Shown piece by piece: positions 61,866 through 64,000 of a DNA stretch of 64,000 nucleotides. Every line of letters begins with the position of its first letter. Within the stretch, counting starts at the first letter, position 1. The stretch lies in assembly GCA_965248775.1 (NCBI GenBank), contig OZ252150.1:1116001-1180000 (forward strand), written 5' to 3'. The notes beneath the pieces are model-generated. The model ran no database searches. It had not been told where the DNA came from and was given only the letters and a program-made list of their open reading frames with translations. This DNA comes from JBHHUI01 sp965248775 (GTDB taxonomy: Bacteria; Chloroflexota; Anaerolineae; Anaerolineales; JBHHUI01). Position numbers and translations under genes: made by a program.

Positions 61866-62711
61866 ATGATGAATATAAACTTGCCGCTGTGCCTGGTGCG
61901 CGGTGGGGGTGATCTTGCGACCGGCGTGATCTTTCGCCTGTCGCGGGCCGGATTCCCGGTCGTCGTGCTCGAACTAGCGCAACCGCGCGTAGTTCGCCGA
62001 GCGGTCTCGGTCGCAGAAGCGATCTATCAAGGTGAATATGAAGTCGATGGAATCCGGGCGATAAAGGTTGATTCGCTTTCCGAAGTCCAATGGAATCTTA
62101 AGCAACGATTTGTACCAGTGCTCATCGATAAATCTGGCAAGGCGTTAAACGAGATTTCACCCGATATTCTCATCGACGGCCGCATGCTGAAGAGAAATCC
62201 TTCAATATTGCGCTCGATGACCAAGCTCGTAATTGGAATGGGTCCGGGATTTAATGCCGGCGAAAATTGCCATGCGGTTGTTGAAACGATGCGCGGGCAC
62301 TCGCTAGGGCGGGTGCTTTGGAAGGGTGCAGCGCTCGCCGATACCGGCGTACCTGAAGCGGTCGATGGCCGCGTTGGCGAGCGCGTGTTACGTGCACCGG
62401 CAAATGGAGAACTTCGCTCACATGCTGAAATTGGCACGCATTTGAAGGCGGAACAACGCGTCGCCTCTGTCAACGGACAGGATGTGCTGGCCCCATTTGA
62501 GGGTGTATTGCGTGGACTCATGCACATGGGTACGAAGGTCTCTGCGGGAGAAAAAATTGGCGATGTTGATCCGCGTAGCATCCGTGAACACTGTTTCACA
62601 ATCTCGGACAAAGCGTTGGCAATTGGAGGCGGTGTGTTGGAAGCAATTATGTATTCATTGACTACTTCTGAGGAGCGAGGTCGCCGCCGGGGACAGGCAG
62701 AGTATCCATAA
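61866..62711 (+). CDS. yqeB: Selenium-dependent molybdenum hydroxylase system protein (YqeB/EF2563 family)
   Basis: From ATG 61866, 281 residues. Motifs: LVRGGGDLATGVIFRLSRAG (about 9-28), AVSVAEAIYQGEYEVDGIRA, VLIDKSGKALNEISPDILID, MGPGFNAGENCHAVVETMRG and RAPANGELRSHAEIGTHLKA. This is the TIGR03309 family, a marker of selenium-dependent molybdenum hydroxylases, probably in loading selenium or cofactor. It is the last gene of the operon. Its 3' end overlaps the convergent moxR by 50 bases. SelD and YqeC homologues are not in view. Confidence 0.9.
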   Translation: MMNINLPLCLVRGGGDLATGVIFRLSRAGFPVVVLELAQPRVVRRAVSVAEAIYQGEYEVDGIRAIKVDSLSEVQWNLKQRFVPVLIDKSGKALNEISPDILIDGRMLKRNPSILRSMTKLVIGMGPGFNAGENCHAVVETMRGHSLGRVLWKGAALADTGVPEAVDGRVGERVLRAPANGELRSHAEIGTHLKAEQRVASVNGQDVLAPFEGVLRGLMHMGTKVSAGEKIGDVDPRSIREHCFTISDKALAIGGGVLEAIMYSLTTSEERGRRRGQAEYP

Positions 62712-63615
62712 TCTCCTCAACAACTTCGTCTGCGGTCAAGTCGCGTAGGCGAGCCGCAGGACTCATAATGATTCGGTGAGAAAGGGCTGGTAGCGCCAGC
62801 GCTTTGACATCATCGGGCAGCACGTAAGTACGGTATTCCATCGCGGCGCGGGCCTGGCTGGCTCGATAGAGCGCCAGACTACCGCGCGGGCTGGCGCCAC
62901 GATAAACTTCATCATGCTTGCGAGTCTTCGTGACCAAATCGACAATATATTGTTTGACAGATTCAACAGTGTAAATTTCCTTGACGGCACCTTGAGCCTC
63001 TGAGAGTTCCGCAGCAGAAACAACCTGTTCGAGCAAATCGAACGGGTGCTGGAACTGCTGACGCTCCAGCACATCGATTTCGGCGTTACGATCTGGATAG
63101 CCAAGCTTGACGCGCAGCAGAAATCGATCAAGTTGCGCCTCTGGGAGCGGAAAAGTACCTTCGTATTCGATCGGATTCTGTGTCGCCATCACCATAAAGG
63201 GGTGTGGGAGTATGCGGGTTACTCCATCGACTGTGATCTGAGCTTCCTGCATAGCTTCCAGCAGAGCCGCCTGGGTCTTCGGAGTGGCCCGATTAATTTC
63301 ATCGGCGAGTACCACCTGCGCTACAATTGGACCAGGACGAAATTCAAACTTCTTGGTTTCCTGGTTGTAAATTGAAACTCCTGTGACGTCACTGGGCAGC
63401 ATGTCGGGTGTAAATTGAATTCGCTTAAAAGTGCAACCGATAGAGCGGGCAATACTGCGAGCCAGCATCGTCTTCCCAACTCCAGGGACATCTTCGATCA
63501 ACAAGTGCCCTTGGCACAACAGGCTGGAAACAGCCAGTGCCACAGGCGTACGTTTCCCAACAATAACTTTTTCAATACTGTCGATTAACTTTTCCGCAAA
63601 AGATTGAACGGACAT
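62662..63615 (-). CDS. MoxR family AAA+ ATPase
   Basis: From ATG 63615, 317 residues. Walker A VPGVGKTMLARSIAR (about 40-54), Walker B VVLADEINRATPKTQAALLE (about 103-122), sensor 1 MATQNPIEYEGTFPLPEAQL, and the C-terminal lid with PRGSLALYRASQARAAMEYR. It is a MoxR chaperone-like ATPase, which usually works with a von Willebrand factor A protein and DUF58 gene; neither is in the window. In some bacteria MoxR-type ATPases help insert metals into molybdenum hydroxylases (CoxD). Here it converges on yqeB with a 50-base overlap, so the link is weaker. Confidence 0.9.
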   Translation of the reverse strand: MSVQSFAEKLIDSIEKVIVGKRTPVALAVSSLLCQGHLLIEDVPGVGKTMLARSIARSIGCTFKRIQFTPDMLPSDVTGVSIYNQETKKFEFRPGPIVAQVVLADEINRATPKTQAALLEAMQEAQITVDGVTRILPHPFMVMATQNPIEYEGTFPLPEAQLDRFLLRVKLGYPDRNAEIDVLERQQFQHPFDLLEQVVSAAELSEAQGAVKEIYTVESVKQYIVDLVTKTRKHDEVYRGASPRGSLALYRASQARAAMEYRTYVLPDDVKALALPALSHRIIMSPAARLRDLTADEVVEEIMDTLPVPGGDLAPQK

Positions 63616-63750
63616 GTATGACCCCAATATTCATTTCTATTTAATTGCGAAAGAATACCATGATTTTTCGTAACTGCTCAATCTAAATATGTCTGATAAG
63701 CAGCGCTGCAGGAATATAGATTATCTGCCCTGAAAAGATTACAACGTTGA

Positions 63751-63970
63751 GCCCAGCACACCTCGTCCAGTCGCCGAGACTGGGAAGTGAAGTAGGCATA
63801 CCGACGCAGCGCATTCGGCACTGTGCTGCACTTTGCCGAACGCCAAGTCCCCCCGGCCTAGTACCCAGTGGCGGACGCACTGTGCCGACGTCACGACCCA
63901 GTGCGTTCGTCGCGTCCCGGCGCCGCGACGGGGTGACTGGGCGTCCGGAACTGGGTCGGTTGCCCGTCAC
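63751..63970. repeat. ACCCAGT-family element R11
   Basis: About 220 bases contain ACCCAGT at 63863 and 63896, ACTGGG at 63935, and ACTGGGT at 63950. Bases 63890-63910 are identical to 33119-33139 of R3 (TCACGACCCAGTGCGTTCGT). It also holds GCGACGGGGTGACTGGG and several short hairpins. No protein-like frame is seen. It lies upstream of moxR. Confidence 0.75.
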
Positions 63971-64000
63971 TCTGAGAAGACGATGATAACCACAATTAAG

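Noticed and set aside
1..64000. tRNA or rRNA genes
   Set aside because: I found no clear TTC-loop/acceptor pair or rRNA-like stretch; TTCGAAT occurrences all fall inside coding genes or simple repeats.

Overview
The window looks like a draft-genome contig from an uncultured member of the Chloroflexota (Anaerolineae/Caldilineae type). This is inferred from lipoproteins with long Pro/Thr linkers (near 1.5 kb and 41.2 kb), bacterial F420 biosynthesis genes next to a molybdenum hydroxylase cluster, a nusB-asp23-fabG group, and the moderate GC content. It is not proven, because no rRNA or tRNA gene was seen.

Layout. 1-20 kb is mostly housekeeping and exporter genes: a beta-propeller lipoprotein that runs off the left edge, the minus-strand group fabG/asp23/nusB/DUF3267, two metallo-enzymes, a MacB-like exporter (ATPase, FtsX-type permease, HlyD lipoprotein), glutaredoxin, TPR, DinB/threonine synthase, a GT87-type glycosyltransferase, YbaK and an EamA transporter. 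20-32 kb is a minus-strand stretch. It holds a family 2 glycosyltransferase broken by two insertion sequences (IS), a YeeE/YedE transporter, DoxX and TIGR04282-type genes, a polar amino acid ABC importer, a B12-binding radical SAM protein and a metallophosphoesterase. 32.9-40.8 kb is a 7.9-kb mobile island that splits a second glycosyltransferase. It contains an IS91-like remnant, two near-identical IS3 copies, two other DDE elements (each nested with an IS3 copy) and a small tyrosine recombinase. 41-51 kb carries secreted glycosidase-like proteins, an orphan DUF4157 (eCIS-type) effector pair, two more IS elements and a receiver/histidine kinase hybrid. 51.5-62.7 kb is one long plus-strand operon, followed by a convergent moxR.

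Two things stand out. First, the 51.5-62.7 kb operon joins F420 production and use (npdG, cofE, cofC, a PPOX-type protein and an LLM-type oxidoreductase) to the hallmark genes of the selenium-dependent molybdenum hydroxylase system (ssnA, xdhC, yqeB and hydroxylase subunits, with the FAD and 2Fe-2S subunits fused). Second, at least eleven loci carry a family of short palindromic elements built on the heptamer ACCCAGT/ACTGGGT. Several are 26-41 bp insertions inside transposase genes, where they break the reading frame. One pair shares a 59-bp identical core in inverted orientation around the IS91 remnant. I do not recognise this family. It is the best candidate here for an undescribed repeat system.

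Many genes carry single-base frameshifts (near 1.0, 18.8, 23.3, 25.3, 28.2, 37.7, 43.4 and 46.6 kb). Some may be sequencing or assembly errors rather than real decay.
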